A DNA stretch of 33,674 nt, taken from contig OMUP01000067.1 of NCBI GenBank assembly GCA_900314255.1, positions 1-33,674 on the forward strand, given 5' to 3'. The position numbers and the translations under genes were made by a program. The stretch's first letter is position 1; the number at the start of each line of letters is the position of its first letter. The notes beneath the pieces are model-generated. The model had not been told where the DNA came from and made no database searches. It was given only the letters and a program-made list of their open reading frames with translations. This document shows, piece after piece, positions 7,516-14,668 of the stretch. The DNA comes from an uncultured Lachnospiraceae bacterium (GTDB lineage: Bacteria > Bacillota > Clostridia > Lachnospirales > Lachnospiraceae).

Positions 7516-7545
7516 CCCTGCCAAAGATTGGATCTTTTGGCAGGG
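7516..7545 (-). terminator. Hairpin, probable terminator of the 103-residue gene
   Basis: CCCTGCCAAA (7516-7525) and TTTGGCAGGG (7536-7545) are perfect ten-base arms around a ten-base loop. On the minus strand TTTT follows three bases after the stem. It lies 11 bases past the stop of the 103-residue gene and just before the ribosome site of the TIGR04076-like gene. The weak T-run makes partial termination more likely than complete. Confidence 0.6.
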
Positions 7546-7555
7546 TTTCATTCTG

Positions 7556-7867
7556 TCACTGAATCTTGTGCTTCGCCATCTTTTCCTTAAAAATATCCGT
7601 GATGATCGTGCGCAGTTCTTCTCTCTCTTTTTCCGGAAGTTCGCCCGGGCGCTTGGCCACGGCATAAAGATCCGGATACTGATTCGCGATCCGCTCGATG
7701 GTCTTCGTCGTGGCGTGTTTCCTCACGAAAAACGGAATCTTCCTGATCCACCCGTCCGGCACCAGCGCGAGAATCTTCTCCGCCGCTTCCTTGTCGTCGA
7801 TTTCTGCCGTTGACAGACCGGAATTGATCTGCTTCTGCTCGTTATCTGAAAAGTCTTTTAATTCCAT
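7556..7867 (-). CDS. Uncharacterised 103-residue protein
   Basis: I do not recognise a named family. The product begins MELKDFSDNEQKQINSG and is charged and mostly helical, with no signal peptide or membrane span. A middle segment, GWIRKIPFFVRKHATTKTIERIA, is basic. The C-terminus (PEKEREELRTIITDIFKEKM) looks like an amphipathic helix. GAAAGG precedes the ATG at 7867 with good spacing. It lies 42 bases downstream of the VanZ-RDD gene on the same strand and is followed by a hairpin, so it may be the last gene of that transcript. It is probably a small cytoplasmic protein. Confidence 0.7.
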   Translation of the reverse strand: MELKDFSDNEQKQINSGLSTAEIDDKEAAEKILALVPDGWIRKIPFFVRKHATTKTIERIANQYPDLYAVAKRPGELPEKEREELRTIITDIFKEKMAKHKIQ

Positions 7868-7909
7868 TCTATTTCCTTTCTTCGGCCGTGTGACCGCTAA
7901 GAATCCAGC

Positions 7910-9868
7910 TTATCTTCTGCGGTTTCTCTTTTCCCACGCAGACCGGTCGTCGCGGATTTCCCAGTCTTCCATCCCCCGCGAAGCGCCCCTGCCTTTCTTT
8001 CTGCCGCTGGCGCGTTTTGCAGCTTTCCTGTCAGCCTTTCTCTCATCCTTCTCGATCGCCTCGAGTTCTTCTTCCAGTTCCTCGTCGCTCATCGAATTGA
8101 GGATGCGGGTCTCAGCGCCCTCTTCTTTGTCTTCTGTAGAACCTTTTCTGGTATCCTGCGTGTCACGATCCATTTCGTCAGAATCAAGGTCTTCCTTATC
8201 CCAGTCGTCCTGATCGATGTCATCCTGGTCCAGATCATCCAGGCCATCCGGCTCCTCTGCGTTCTCATCACCACCTGAGAAACGGCGCACCTGCCTTCCG
8301 AGACCCGGGACCGTATCCTCTTCCGGAAGCACGCCGCCTGCCTCCCAGGCCTTGATGTCATCGACAATGTCGATATCATCCGCGGTGTACCGCTCGGGCT
8401 CATCTTCTGCCGCTCTTCCTGCCGGCGCCAACGCGCCGTTTCCGGTCCCGCTTCTCTTCTTATTCTTTTTAATCCGCTGAAGTTCCTCCTCCAGCTCCTC
8501 ATCGCTCATGGAATCGAGCATCCGGGTCTCATCGCCCATCGGTTTCCCGGTATCCGGGTCTTCCTCTTCTTTATACGATTTTGCCGGCCGCTGCCTTTTT
8601 GCTTCATCCCTTGCCGCATTTCTTACGCGTGAGCGGCGGCTGCCCCGTGTTGTGTTCATCATGTGGAGTCCGGCGATCCTGTCGTACCGGTAATCCGCTT
8701 CCTCTTTGGCCGAACAGTGCACGGCGTTGCCGACCTGGTAGAAAAAGAGCACCAGGAAAGCCGACGCAGCCAGAAGTGCCAGATTGGCAGACGTGCTGTC
8801 CGAAGCCTGCGCGCTGAGCGACTTGAAAACCATCGTGAAGTAGAACGGTGCCGGCAGAATCAGCAGGTACAGAATGGCATTGCGAAGCAGAATCCGAAGC
8901 GGGTTCGGCCAGCCGCCCCGGCGGCCGCGAAGACGCATGCGGACCAGCCATTTGCCAAGGGTATAGCCGCCGGTAATGCTCTCTGTCAGCGTGAGTATCA
9001 GGCACATGCCGGGGAGCAGGATCTGCAGGAGAGGCCAGAGCGTATTCGTCGTGAACGTGCCGGCCGCCTGCCGCCACGCGCCGCTTTTCAGGTCATTTGT
9101 AATCTCGCTCAGATCAGCCCGGCTGCCGTCCAGCCCCGGCAGCGCAAGTGTCACGCCGAACTGGTTCACGATGAAGTTCAGGACAAAATACACCAGGATC
9201 GCATCCACGGCAAATGCCGCCGCGCGCCGCATGACGGTGATCCGGCCGCTTTTCTGCACGCTCTCCTCGTCAAGCGCCTTCCGGCTCGGCAGTGCGAACG
9301 AAAAGAGCGGCGTCATGATAAACCCGAGCACACCGCCGAGCGTGTTGAAAAACAGGTCGTCAACGTCAAATGTCCGGTACGAGTACGGATAAATGTGGTA
9401 CACACCGGTCAGCTGCGTCACTTCAAAGAACAGGCTGTACAGGAAGCTCAGCAGCAGCGTCTGAAGGAACGAACGGCGGAAATAGTAGTGCAGGTACACG
9501 CCGAACGGGAACAGAAGGGCGACATTAAAAATCATCTCCCACAGAACGCGGTTTTTCAGCGCGATCTGATAGGTCGACGAGTCGCCGAACACAAATCCCG
9601 TCTGCTGCTTCCACTCGTCCACCTCGTGGAAGAGCTTCAGATAGACCGGCGCATTGTGTGTCAGCGTCGACGGATCCGGGAGCGGAAGCAGCGTCAGGAA
9701 AAAAGATGTCAGAAGATAAAAAACGAACGAATAGACAATTGCCGTGCGCAGCGCAAGAACAGCACCATATCGGTGGTACTGAACAAGCATATATGGAAGG
9801 GTGATGAGAAGCGCCAGCACCGGGAAGACAAATGCCGCCTCACTGATCGTCTCCAGATAAATCTGCAT
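7910..9868 (-). CDS. VanZ-RDD fusion membrane protein with a long acidic tail
   Basis: The 652-residue protein joins two membrane domains and a disordered cytoplasmic tail. Residues 1 to about 200 are VanZ-like: several hydrophobic helices, then FFEVTQLTG and YRTFDVDDLFFNTLGG, the usual VanZ core. About residues 210-395 form an RDD domain, with RRAAAFAVDAIL at its start and GGYTLGKWLVRMRL in the middle. The remaining 250 or so residues are highly charged, without membrane spans. They contain two near-identical copies of a TRxLxSMSDEELEEEL motif separated by a run rich in Asp, and end in basic RKKGRG and RNRRR stretches. GGAGGA precedes the ATG at 9868. VanZ homologues affect glycopeptide/lipoglycopeptide susceptibility; the role of this fusion is unknown. 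Confidence 0.85.
   Translation of the reverse strand: MQIYLETISEAAFVFPVLALLITLPYMLVQYHRYGAVLALRTAIVYSFVFYLLTSFFLTLLPLPDPSTLTHNAPVYLKLFHEVDEWKQQTGFVFGDSSTYQIALKNRVLWEMIFNVALLFPFGVYLHYYFRRSFLQTLLLSFLYSLFFEVTQLTGVYHIYPYSYRTFDVDDLFFNTLGGVLGFIMTPLFSFALPSRKALDEESVQKSGRITVMRRAAAFAVDAILVYFVLNFIVNQFGVTLALPGLDGSRADLSEITNDLKSGAWRQAAGTFTTNTLWPLLQILLPGMCLILTLTESITGGYTLGKWLVRMRLRGRRGGWPNPLRILLRNAILYLLILPAPFYFTMVFKSLSAQASDSTSANLALLAASAFLVLFFYQVGNAVHCSAKEEADYRYDRIAGLHMMNTTRGSRRSRVRNAARDEAKRQRPAKSYKEEEDPDTGKPMGDETRMLDSMSDEELEEELQRIKKNKKRSGTGNGALAPAGRAAEDEPERYTADDIDIVDDIKAWEAGGVLPEEDTVPGLGRQVRRFSGGDENAEEPDGLDDLDQDDIDQDDWDKEDLDSDEMDRDTQDTRKGSTEDKEEGAETRILNSMSDEELEEELEAIEKDERKADRKAAKRASGRKKGRGASRGMEDWEIRDDRSAWEKRNRRR
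8063..8110 (-). repeat. Second copy of the acidic tail motif
   Basis: These 48 bases encode TRILNSMSDEELEEEL, sixteen residues, near the C-terminus of the VanZ-RDD protein. They match the copy at 8480-8527 at 14 of 16 residues. Confidence 0.75.
8480..8527 (-). repeat. First copy of the acidic tail motif
   Basis: These 48 bases encode TRMLDSMSDEELEEEL. The two copies lie 417 bases apart in frame, with a non-repetitive Asp/Glu-rich stretch between them, so they look like duplicated binding motifs rather than a recent tandem expansion. Confidence 0.75.
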
Positions 9869-9908
9869 GTGTAAAATCCTCCAGAAGAGAGCCGGCGGCG
9901 CAGATTGC

Positions 9909-10082
9909 TCACTGGTCGCCCAGAACTCCTTCGATGTATTTTACACTTAAATCCAGAAAATCGGAAATCTCATAAATCGGCACGCCATTATCATGAAGAA
10001 GAAATACCAGTTCGAGAGAAGAAGTCCCCTTCTTTTTCTCCTGAGCCACAAAATACCGGATCTGCTCATCAGTCAGTTTCAT
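9909..10082 (-). CDS. Uncharacterised 57-residue protein, possibly helix-turn-helix
   Basis: The product begins MKLTDEQIRYFVAQEKKKG and ends ISDFLDLSVKYIEGVLGDQ. The second half reads like a small helix-turn-helix (helix, VPIYEISDFL, then LSVKYIEGVL), but it is too short for a confident family. The ATG at 10082 is chosen because GGTGGAAG lies just upstream and the longer in-frame reading to 10319 would run through a good promoter. It is 40 bases ahead of the VanZ-RDD gene and shares its transcript. A sigma-A-like promoter at 10212-10240 gives it a leader of about 120 bases. There is no membrane span; it may be a regulator of the following gene. Confidence 0.65.
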   Translation of the reverse strand: MKLTDEQIRYFVAQEKKKGTSSLELVFLLHDNGVPIYEISDFLDLSVKYIEGVLGDQ

Positions 10083-10211
10083 ACTTCCACCGCACCCTCT
10101 TACACGCCAGACACGCAGCCGTCCGGACAGCTTTTCCTGTTTCCAGCGCACAGAAAAAAAGCCTTTCCCGTCTCTTGCGATATCTGAACGAATCACGTTT
10201 AATTTATTTTC

Positions 10212-10240
10212 ATAATAGCAAAACGCTTTGGAAGTGTAAA
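10212..10240 (-). promoter_or_regulatory. Promoter of the 57-residue gene and VanZ-RDD gene
   Basis: On the minus strand TTTACA (10240-10235), exactly 17 bases, then TATTAT (10217-10212). The surrounding DNA is AT-rich compared with the coding regions. It is well placed for transcription of the 57-residue and VanZ-RDD genes. From here up to about 10365 I see no other feature. Confidence 0.65.
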
Positions 10241-10745
10241 CATCAAAAGATGAGAATATATCGCGGTTTTCTCGCATTTTCCATGCATAATTCACAAATC
10301 GGCAGGCATGTGCGTACAAACAGAAATGAATCGGCGAGCCGGCGCCTTGGGTGCACCGAAAAAAGCAAGTTTGTGCTTTGCCGGTGACATTTTTTACTTC
10401 CCTTGGTGCCGGGACACTGGAAATTTCATTCTTGGTGATTCCCGATGACTTTTTATCCTGTTCTGCGGCCTGCTGTCACCGGAAATTTCTTTTTCTTGCT
10501 TGCCGGTGCCTTTTTTACTTTCCTTAGTACCGCCGAATCACCGGAAATTTCTTTTTTCTTATCTCCGATGCGGATTTTCGCCTGAAACAGGCCCTTGTGT
10601 CATCGATACGGAAGTTTTTTGCAATTTTGCTGACATAAAGCCTTCCGTGACAGGATTTTTGTCAGCGGAATTCGCGCTCCTGAAAATTCCGGTGATTCCC
10701 CGTATCATCTGAGCCAGGAAAAAGCAGCTAAATCAAACATCCCGG

Positions 10746-10775
10746 CAGTTTCCGATGCCCGCCGCGCTGTGCAAA
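10746..10775. repeat. Exact 30-base direct repeat, copy 1
   Basis: This 30-base sequence, starting CAGTTTCCGATG and ending GCTGTGCAAA, is identical to 10808-10837. It is the best-preserved unit of the 62-bp array. Confidence 0.9.
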
Positions 10776-10807
10776 GCAAGAAGAAGCAGCAAAAACAAGT
10801 ATCCCTA

Positions 10808-10837
10808 CAGTTTCCGATGCCCGCCGCGCTGTGCAAA
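10808..10837. repeat. Exact 30-base direct repeat, copy 2
   Basis: Identical to 10746-10775, with a 32-base purine-rich spacer between the copies. The two copies are 62 bases apart, in phase with the rest of the array. Confidence 0.9.
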
Positions 10838-10855
10838 ACGAAGCAAGAACAAGCA

Positions 10856-10878
10856 GCGCACCCCAGACAGGGGCGCGC
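10856..10878 (-). terminator. Probable terminator of fucO
   Basis: GCGCACCCC (10856-10864) pairs with GGGGCGCGC (10870-10878) over nine positions, counting one G-U in the minus-strand RNA, around a five-base loop. On the minus strand it is followed by a broken T-rich run (TGCTTGTTCTTGCTTCG). It lies 45 bases past the fucO stop. The stem is strong; the tail is imperfect. Confidence 0.55.
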
Positions 10879-10923
10879 CGCCATTTGCCATATTTGTTTC
10901 CCGCGAACCGTGTCTAAATCCGA

Positions 10924-12075
10924 TTATTTCTTCATCAGCTGGCGGAACATGCCGATGACCTGCTCTTTGGTGGCCGGTCTCGGGTTGCCCGGGTAGCAGG
11001 CGTCGTTCAGGGCGTCGGTTGCGAGCTGGCCGAGATCCTCTTCTCGGATCTTCTCGTTGTACTTCGGGATGCCGACATCCTCGGAGAGCTGGCGGACAGC
11101 TGCAATTGCTGCGTCCTTTGCTTCCTCAGAGGAAAGAGCCTCGACGTTCTTTACGCCCATAGCTTTTGCGATATTTCTGTAGCGGTCGCCGCAGTAGTCT
11201 CTGTTGAACTCCATGGTGATCGGCAGGAACATAGCGCAGGCAACGCCGTGCGGGGTGTCATAGTGAGCTGAAAGCGTGTGAGCCATGGAATGGTCGATAC
11301 CAAGACCGACGTTTGAGAAGCCCATGCCGGCGATGTACTGAGCGAGCGCCATGCCCTTTCTGCCTTCCGGCTTGTTGGCAACAGCGTCGCGCAGGTTCTC
11401 GCTGATCAGGCGGATAGCTTCCAGATGGAACATATCGGTCATCTCCCAGGCTGCCTTTGTCGTGTAGCCTTCGATGGCGTGCGTCAGAGCATCCATACCG
11501 GTTGCTGCGGTCAGACCCTTCGGCATAGATGACATCATGTCCGGATCGATGACAGCGGTCTCCGGAATATCATCCGGGCCTACGCATACGAACTTTCTTT
11601 CCTTCTCCGGATCGGTGATTACGTAGTTGATCGTAACTTCCGCAGCGGTTCCTGCCGTCGTCGGAACAGCAATGGTCGGAACAGCATGGTTCTTGATCGG
11701 TGCAACGCCCTCAAGAGAACGGACATCTGCGAACTCCGGATTCGTGATGATGATGCCGATCGCCTTGGCCGTGTCCATGGAAGAACCGCCGCCGATGGCG
11801 ATGATGGAGTCAGCGCCGGCTTCCTTGAATGCCGCAACGCCGTCCTGAACGTTTTTGATCGTCGGATTCGGCTTGATTCCGCTGTATACAGTGTAAGCGA
11901 TGCCGGCTTCGTCAAGAAGATCGGTCACCTTAGACGTAACCTTGAACTTCACAAGATCCGGATCAGAGGTCACGAAGACCTTCTTCCAGCCCTTCTGCTT
12001 TACGATCCCCGGGATCTCCTTGATCGCGCCGGAGCCATGATACGATACACCGTTGAGTACAATTCTTTCTGCCAT
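10924..12075 (-). CDS. fucO: Lactaldehyde reductase (iron-dependent alcohol dehydrogenase, FucO type)
   Basis: FucO reduces L-lactaldehyde to L-1,2-propanediol with NADH, disposing of the aldehyde made by rhamnulose- or fuculose-phosphate aldolase. The 383-residue protein has the group III iron alcohol dehydrogenase fold: the GGGSSMDTAK nucleotide-binding motif (95-104) and metal ligands Asp195, His199, His262 and His276. These sit one position before the E. coli FucO ligands (196, 200, 263, 277), a close match. AAGGAGAGG precedes the ATG at 12075. It is the last gene of the rhaB-rhaD-fucO run, 106 bases after rhaD, and a hairpin at 10856 probably ends the transcript. Confidence 0.9.
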   Translation of the reverse strand: MAERIVLNGVSYHGSGAIKEIPGIVKQKGWKKVFVTSDPDLVKFKVTSKVTDLLDEAGIAYTVYSGIKPNPTIKNVQDGVAAFKEAGADSIIAIGGGSSMDTAKAIGIIITNPEFADVRSLEGVAPIKNHAVPTIAVPTTAGTAAEVTINYVITDPEKERKFVCVGPDDIPETAVIDPDMMSSMPKGLTAATGMDALTHAIEGYTTKAAWEMTDMFHLEAIRLISENLRDAVANKPEGRKGMALAQYIAGMGFSNVGLGIDHSMAHTLSAHYDTPHGVACAMFLPITMEFNRDYCGDRYRNIAKAMGVKNVEALSSEEAKDAAIAAVRQLSEDVGIPKYNEKIREEDLGQLATDALNDACYPGNPRPATKEQVIGMFRQLMKK

Positions 12076-12111
12076 AAAACCTCTCCTTATTTTTCTGCGG
12101 TCTCCCGCTTT

Positions 12112-12163
12112 TGATATTTTTTTAACATATCAGGTCAAAAGAGAGAGGGGCACTTGCGTGTCC
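12112..12163 (-). promoter_or_regulatory. Possible control region of fucO
   Basis: The 106-base rhaD-fucO gap holds two inverted repeats. GGGCAC (12148-12153) is mirrored by GTGTCC (12158-12163) around TTGC. TGATAT (12112-12117) is mirrored by ATATCA (12127-12132) around nine bases. On the minus strand a TTGACC lies between them and could be a -35, but no strong -10 follows. The first repeat resembles the half-sites at rhaB. Confidence 0.3.
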
Positions 12164-12181
12164 ACTCCCTTACGTCACAAA

Positions 12182-13042
12182 TTACTGAATCTCGCTCGGA
12201 TCGTATACGATCTTGCTGCTCTTCTTCTCGTAGAGGAATCTCTCCGGAAGCGTCACATGGAAATCCTTGGCCAGATGGCGGAAATCATCCGGGGTGATTG
12301 TCTGCGCCTTGTGATCGGACATCGAAAGAACCTTCACGAGAATCTCCGCAGACTTCTCAACCGTGTGCATCAGGCCGAATGTGAGATCGAAATCCTCGCC
12401 TGCCGCGAACATTCCGTGATGCGCCCAGATGGCAACATCATACTTTCTCATCAGCTTGCTGGTCGCAACAGCGATGTCGCGGCCGCCCGGAACCATCCAC
12501 GGAACAACGCCGATGCCGTCCGGGAATACAACCGGGCACTCGGTCGCCATCTCCCACAGCTCGCGGGTGAACACCTCATCGGAGAGCGGAAGAACAAAGG
12601 TCAGAGCAATCGTATTCGTCGGATGGCAGTGATAGATGACGCGGTAGCGGCCATTTGTCACTTCCTTCTTGACTTCATGGTTCATCAGATGGCTCGGAAG
12701 CTCGGAAGTCGGACGTGCGCCCTTAAGGCCCCAGACGGTGCGGTAATTCTCGCCCTTGTCGTCGACCTCGATCATGCCGAATGTCTCTTCGGCCTTGATA
12801 TAGATGTTGCGCATGTATTTGCCGCTTCCGGTCGTCAGGAAATATTCGCCGGCCAGCTTCGGAACAGACGTGCCGATCGGAGCCCACTCGCGCGGCTCAA
12901 AGTTTTCCTTTACTTCCTCGACCTCTTCCGGCTTCACGCGGTAGGTCAGGTTGCCGCCGTTGCGCTCATGCCATCCCTGCTCCCAGCCGTCGAAAGCCAT
13001 GCGCTGGAACCCCTTGACAAATTCAGCATCCAGAAATTTCAT
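12182..13042 (-). CDS. rhaD: Rhamnulose-1-phosphate aldolase
   Basis: RhaD is a zinc-dependent class II aldolase that cleaves L-rhamnulose-1-phosphate to dihydroxyacetone phosphate and L-lactaldehyde in the cytoplasm. The 286-residue protein has the RNGGNLTYRV phosphate-binding loop (27-36), Glu114 in PTSELPSH, the zinc pair His138/His140 in YHCHPTN, and a third His in WAHHGMF (208/209). These line up with E. coli Glu117, His141, His143 and His212. AAAGGAAAAG precedes the ATG at 13042. It lies 66 bases after rhaB with no visible promoter between, so the two are likely co-transcribed. Its product lactaldehyde is the substrate of the next gene, fucO. Confidence 0.93.
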   Translation of the reverse strand: MKFLDAEFVKGFQRMAFDGWEQGWHERNGGNLTYRVKPEEVEEVKENFEPREWAPIGTSVPKLAGEYFLTTGSGKYMRNIYIKAEETFGMIEVDDKGENYRTVWGLKGARPTSELPSHLMNHEVKKEVTNGRYRVIYHCHPTNTIALTFVLPLSDEVFTRELWEMATECPVVFPDGIGVVPWMVPGGRDIAVATSKLMRKYDVAIWAHHGMFAAGEDFDLTFGLMHTVEKSAEILVKVLSMSDHKAQTITPDDFRHLAKDFHVTLPERFLYEKKSSKIVYDPSEIQ

Positions 13043-13108
13043 CTTCTTTTCCTTTCTGTTTCCTGTATGAATCTATGCTTTTCCGTGAAATCAGCCGCTT
13101 TCCGGCTC

Positions 13109-14509
13109 TCACGGCTCGTACACCCTGATGGCGAAGGACTTTCCGATGACATCTCTTGCATCCAGTCTGTCCTTCAGCTCTCCTGCTGCGATCATCTGCG
13201 CCGCCGCGTTGCCGATCGCCGTCGCCTCGCCGGGGCCGGCCAGAACTTTGCGTCCCGTCGCCTGCGCCGTCAGGCGGTTGAGATAGTCGGCATTCGAGCC
13301 GCCGCCCACGATGTGAACCGCATCATAGTGTTTCCCGGTGATCGCTTCAATCTCTTCGATCGTCTCCGCATAGCACTTTGCAAGAGAACGGTAGATGACG
13401 CTTGCCGTCTCAAAAATGCCTTCCGGGACCTGCTCTCCCTGCTCCCGGCACGCCGCCTGTACCTCGCGCGTCATATTTTCAGGTGCCAGGAAGCGGTCGT
13501 CATTGGCAGGGACAAGACTTGTGATCTGAGTCTTCGCCGCGCCGTCCGCAATCTCTCCAAAGGAAAGATCCTGCCCGATTTCCTTTTTTACAGACTGAAT
13601 CATCCACAGTCCCATGATGTTCTTGAGAAACCGGAACCGTCTGTCATAGCCTCCCTCGTTAGTCAGGTTGGCCTTCTGGGCCTGCGGCGTGCAGATCGCC
13701 TCGTGCAGTTCCGTTCCCATCAGCGACCAGGTGCCGGAGCTGATGTACAGCGGCGCATCCGACTGTGACGGAACGGCCAGAACCGCCGACGCGGTGTCGT
13801 GCGTGCCCGGCGCCACAATCTTGCAAGCGTAACCGACCTGCTTCGCAATCTCCGGCTTCAGATCACCCAGCACCGTGCCCGGCGCAACAAGCGGCTGGAA
13901 GATCTTCTTCGGGTACCCGAGCTTTTCAATCAGCTCATAGTCCCAGTCAAAGGTCTTCGGGCTGACCAGCTGTCCTGTCGTTGCGTTTGTGTACTCCGTC
14001 GCCGCATGTCCGCAGAGCATCCAGTGGAAATAATCCGGCATCATTAGCATCTTGTCGGCTTTCGCAAGGAGTTCCGGCTCCTGCTCTTTTAAGGCAGCCA
14101 GCTGATAGATCGTGTTGAACTTCTGCTTCTGAATGCCAGTGCGCGCGTACAGCTCTTCTTCCGAGAGAAACCGCTTTACGTACTCATCCGCCCTGTCGGT
14201 CCGGCTGTCGCGGTACCCGACCGCGTCACCGAGCCGCTTTCCGTCCTTGTCCAGCAGAACAAAATCCACGCCCCACGTGTCGACGCCGACGCTGACCGGC
14301 GTGATCCCGCGCCTGCCGCACTCTTTCATGCCCTCGACAATGTGCCCGGACAGACTCTCGACGTCCCAGATCAGATGCCCGTTTTTCTTCACGTTCCCGT
14401 TCGGAAAACGGTAAATCTCCTCCTGGCGCATCTTTCCGTCCTCAAGCCAGAACAGAATATGCCGGCCGCTTGACGCCCCGATATCAACCGCAAGAAAATA
14501 CCTGCTCAT
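13109..14509 (-). CDS. rhaB: Rhamnulokinase
   Basis: RhaB phosphorylates L-rhamnulose at C1 with ATP. It belongs to the FGGY sugar kinase family. The N-terminal phosphate-loop region MSRYFLAVDIGASSGRHIL is present, followed by VGVDTWGVDFVLLD, the SSGTWSLMGTE segment and the C-terminal HIVGGGSNADYLNRLTAQATG adenosine-binding motif. The start is the ATG at 14509 with GGAGAGGAC upstream; the reading that begins ten codons earlier has no ribosome site and would extend into the promoter. The length of 466 residues is normal. A promoter and GGACAC-type repeats lie upstream at 14556-14630. The sugar isomerase RhaA, needed to make its substrate, is not in the window. Confidence 0.93.
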   Translation of the reverse strand: MSRYFLAVDIGASSGRHILFWLEDGKMRQEEIYRFPNGNVKKNGHLIWDVESLSGHIVEGMKECGRRGITPVSVGVDTWGVDFVLLDKDGKRLGDAVGYRDSRTDRADEYVKRFLSEEELYARTGIQKQKFNTIYQLAALKEQEPELLAKADKMLMMPDYFHWMLCGHAATEYTNATTGQLVSPKTFDWDYELIEKLGYPKKIFQPLVAPGTVLGDLKPEIAKQVGYACKIVAPGTHDTASAVLAVPSQSDAPLYISSGTWSLMGTELHEAICTPQAQKANLTNEGGYDRRFRFLKNIMGLWMIQSVKKEIGQDLSFGEIADGAAKTQITSLVPANDDRFLAPENMTREVQAACREQGEQVPEGIFETASVIYRSLAKCYAETIEEIEAITGKHYDAVHIVGGGSNADYLNRLTAQATGRKVLAGPGEATAIGNAAAQMIAAGELKDRLDARDVIGKSFAIRVYEP

Positions 14510-14555
14510 ATGTCCTCTCCGCTTCACGTCTGCTTTCAACGCTCATTCTGTTCTC

Positions 14556-14584
14556 ATGATATTCCCTTTGCAGGATAAGAAAAA
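14556..14584 (-). promoter_or_regulatory. Candidate rhaB promoter with weak -35
   Basis: On the minus strand TATCAT (14561-14556) lies 17 bases after TTTTTC (14584-14579). The -35 is poor, as at activator-dependent promoters, and it directly abuts the inverted repeat at 14585-14611. Confidence 0.45.
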
Positions 14585-14630
14585 GGACACTTTTTGTGAT
14601 AAAAAGTGTCCTCTGATGACAAATGTGTCC
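14585..14630 (-). promoter_or_regulatory. GGACAC repeats upstream of rhaB: activator site and/or kdgF terminator
   Basis: GGACACTTTTT (14585-14595) and AAAAAGTGTCC (14601-14611) form a perfect 11-bp inverted repeat with a five-base loop. A further half-site, ATGTGTCC, ends at 14630. Read on the minus strand this gives GGACAC at 14630 and again at 14611, a direct repeat 19 bases apart. That spacing suits AraC-family proteins, and a gene for one lies upstream. However, TTTTTC follows the hairpin on the minus strand, so it could also terminate the kdgF transcript. Both roles are possible. Confidence 0.5.
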
Positions 14631-14668
14631 ATTTTCCACAGGTGCAGACGGATCTGCAGACGGGTGTC

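Larger units (their letters stand above)
10366..10840. repeat. Degenerate tandem array with a period of about 62 bp, eight units
   Basis: The core CCGRTG recurs at 10381, 10442, 10503, 10565, 10689, 10752 and 10814, with a weaker TTGCTGAC at 10627. The steps are 61, 61, 62, 62, 62, 63 and 62 bases. A second block, GGAAATTTC, recurs at 10419, 10481 and 10543, again exactly 62 apart, with diverged forms at 10610 and 10667. Units have a T-rich run ahead of the core, and CCGGTG can pair with CACCGG (10477-10482 and 10539-10544) as stem-loops. Because 62 is not a multiple of three and no convincing ribosome site is present, it is not coding. It occupies most of the gap between the fucO 3' end and the promoter of the 57-residue gene. 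Confidence 0.7.

Noticed and set aside
8663-9874. Plus-strand open frame of 403 codons opposite the VanZ-RDD gene
   Set aside because: An antisense shadow with a composition rich in Gln, His and Arg, and no family resemblance.
10500-10712. Open reading frame of 70 codons on the plus strand inside the 62-bp array
   Set aside because: No convincing ribosome site, low-complexity product, and the underlying period of 62 is not a multiple of three.
10746-10837. CRISPR array: two exact 30-base repeats with a 32-base spacer
   Set aside because: Only two copies are identical. The other in-phase units diverge across the whole repeat, the spacers are not distinct from the repeat pattern, and no cas gene is in the window.
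12053-13768. Plus-strand open frame of 571 codons opposite rhaD and rhaB
   Set aside because: It is antisense to two well-identified enzymes; such frames arise from G/C-ending codons. The product has no recognisable domain and no ribosome site.
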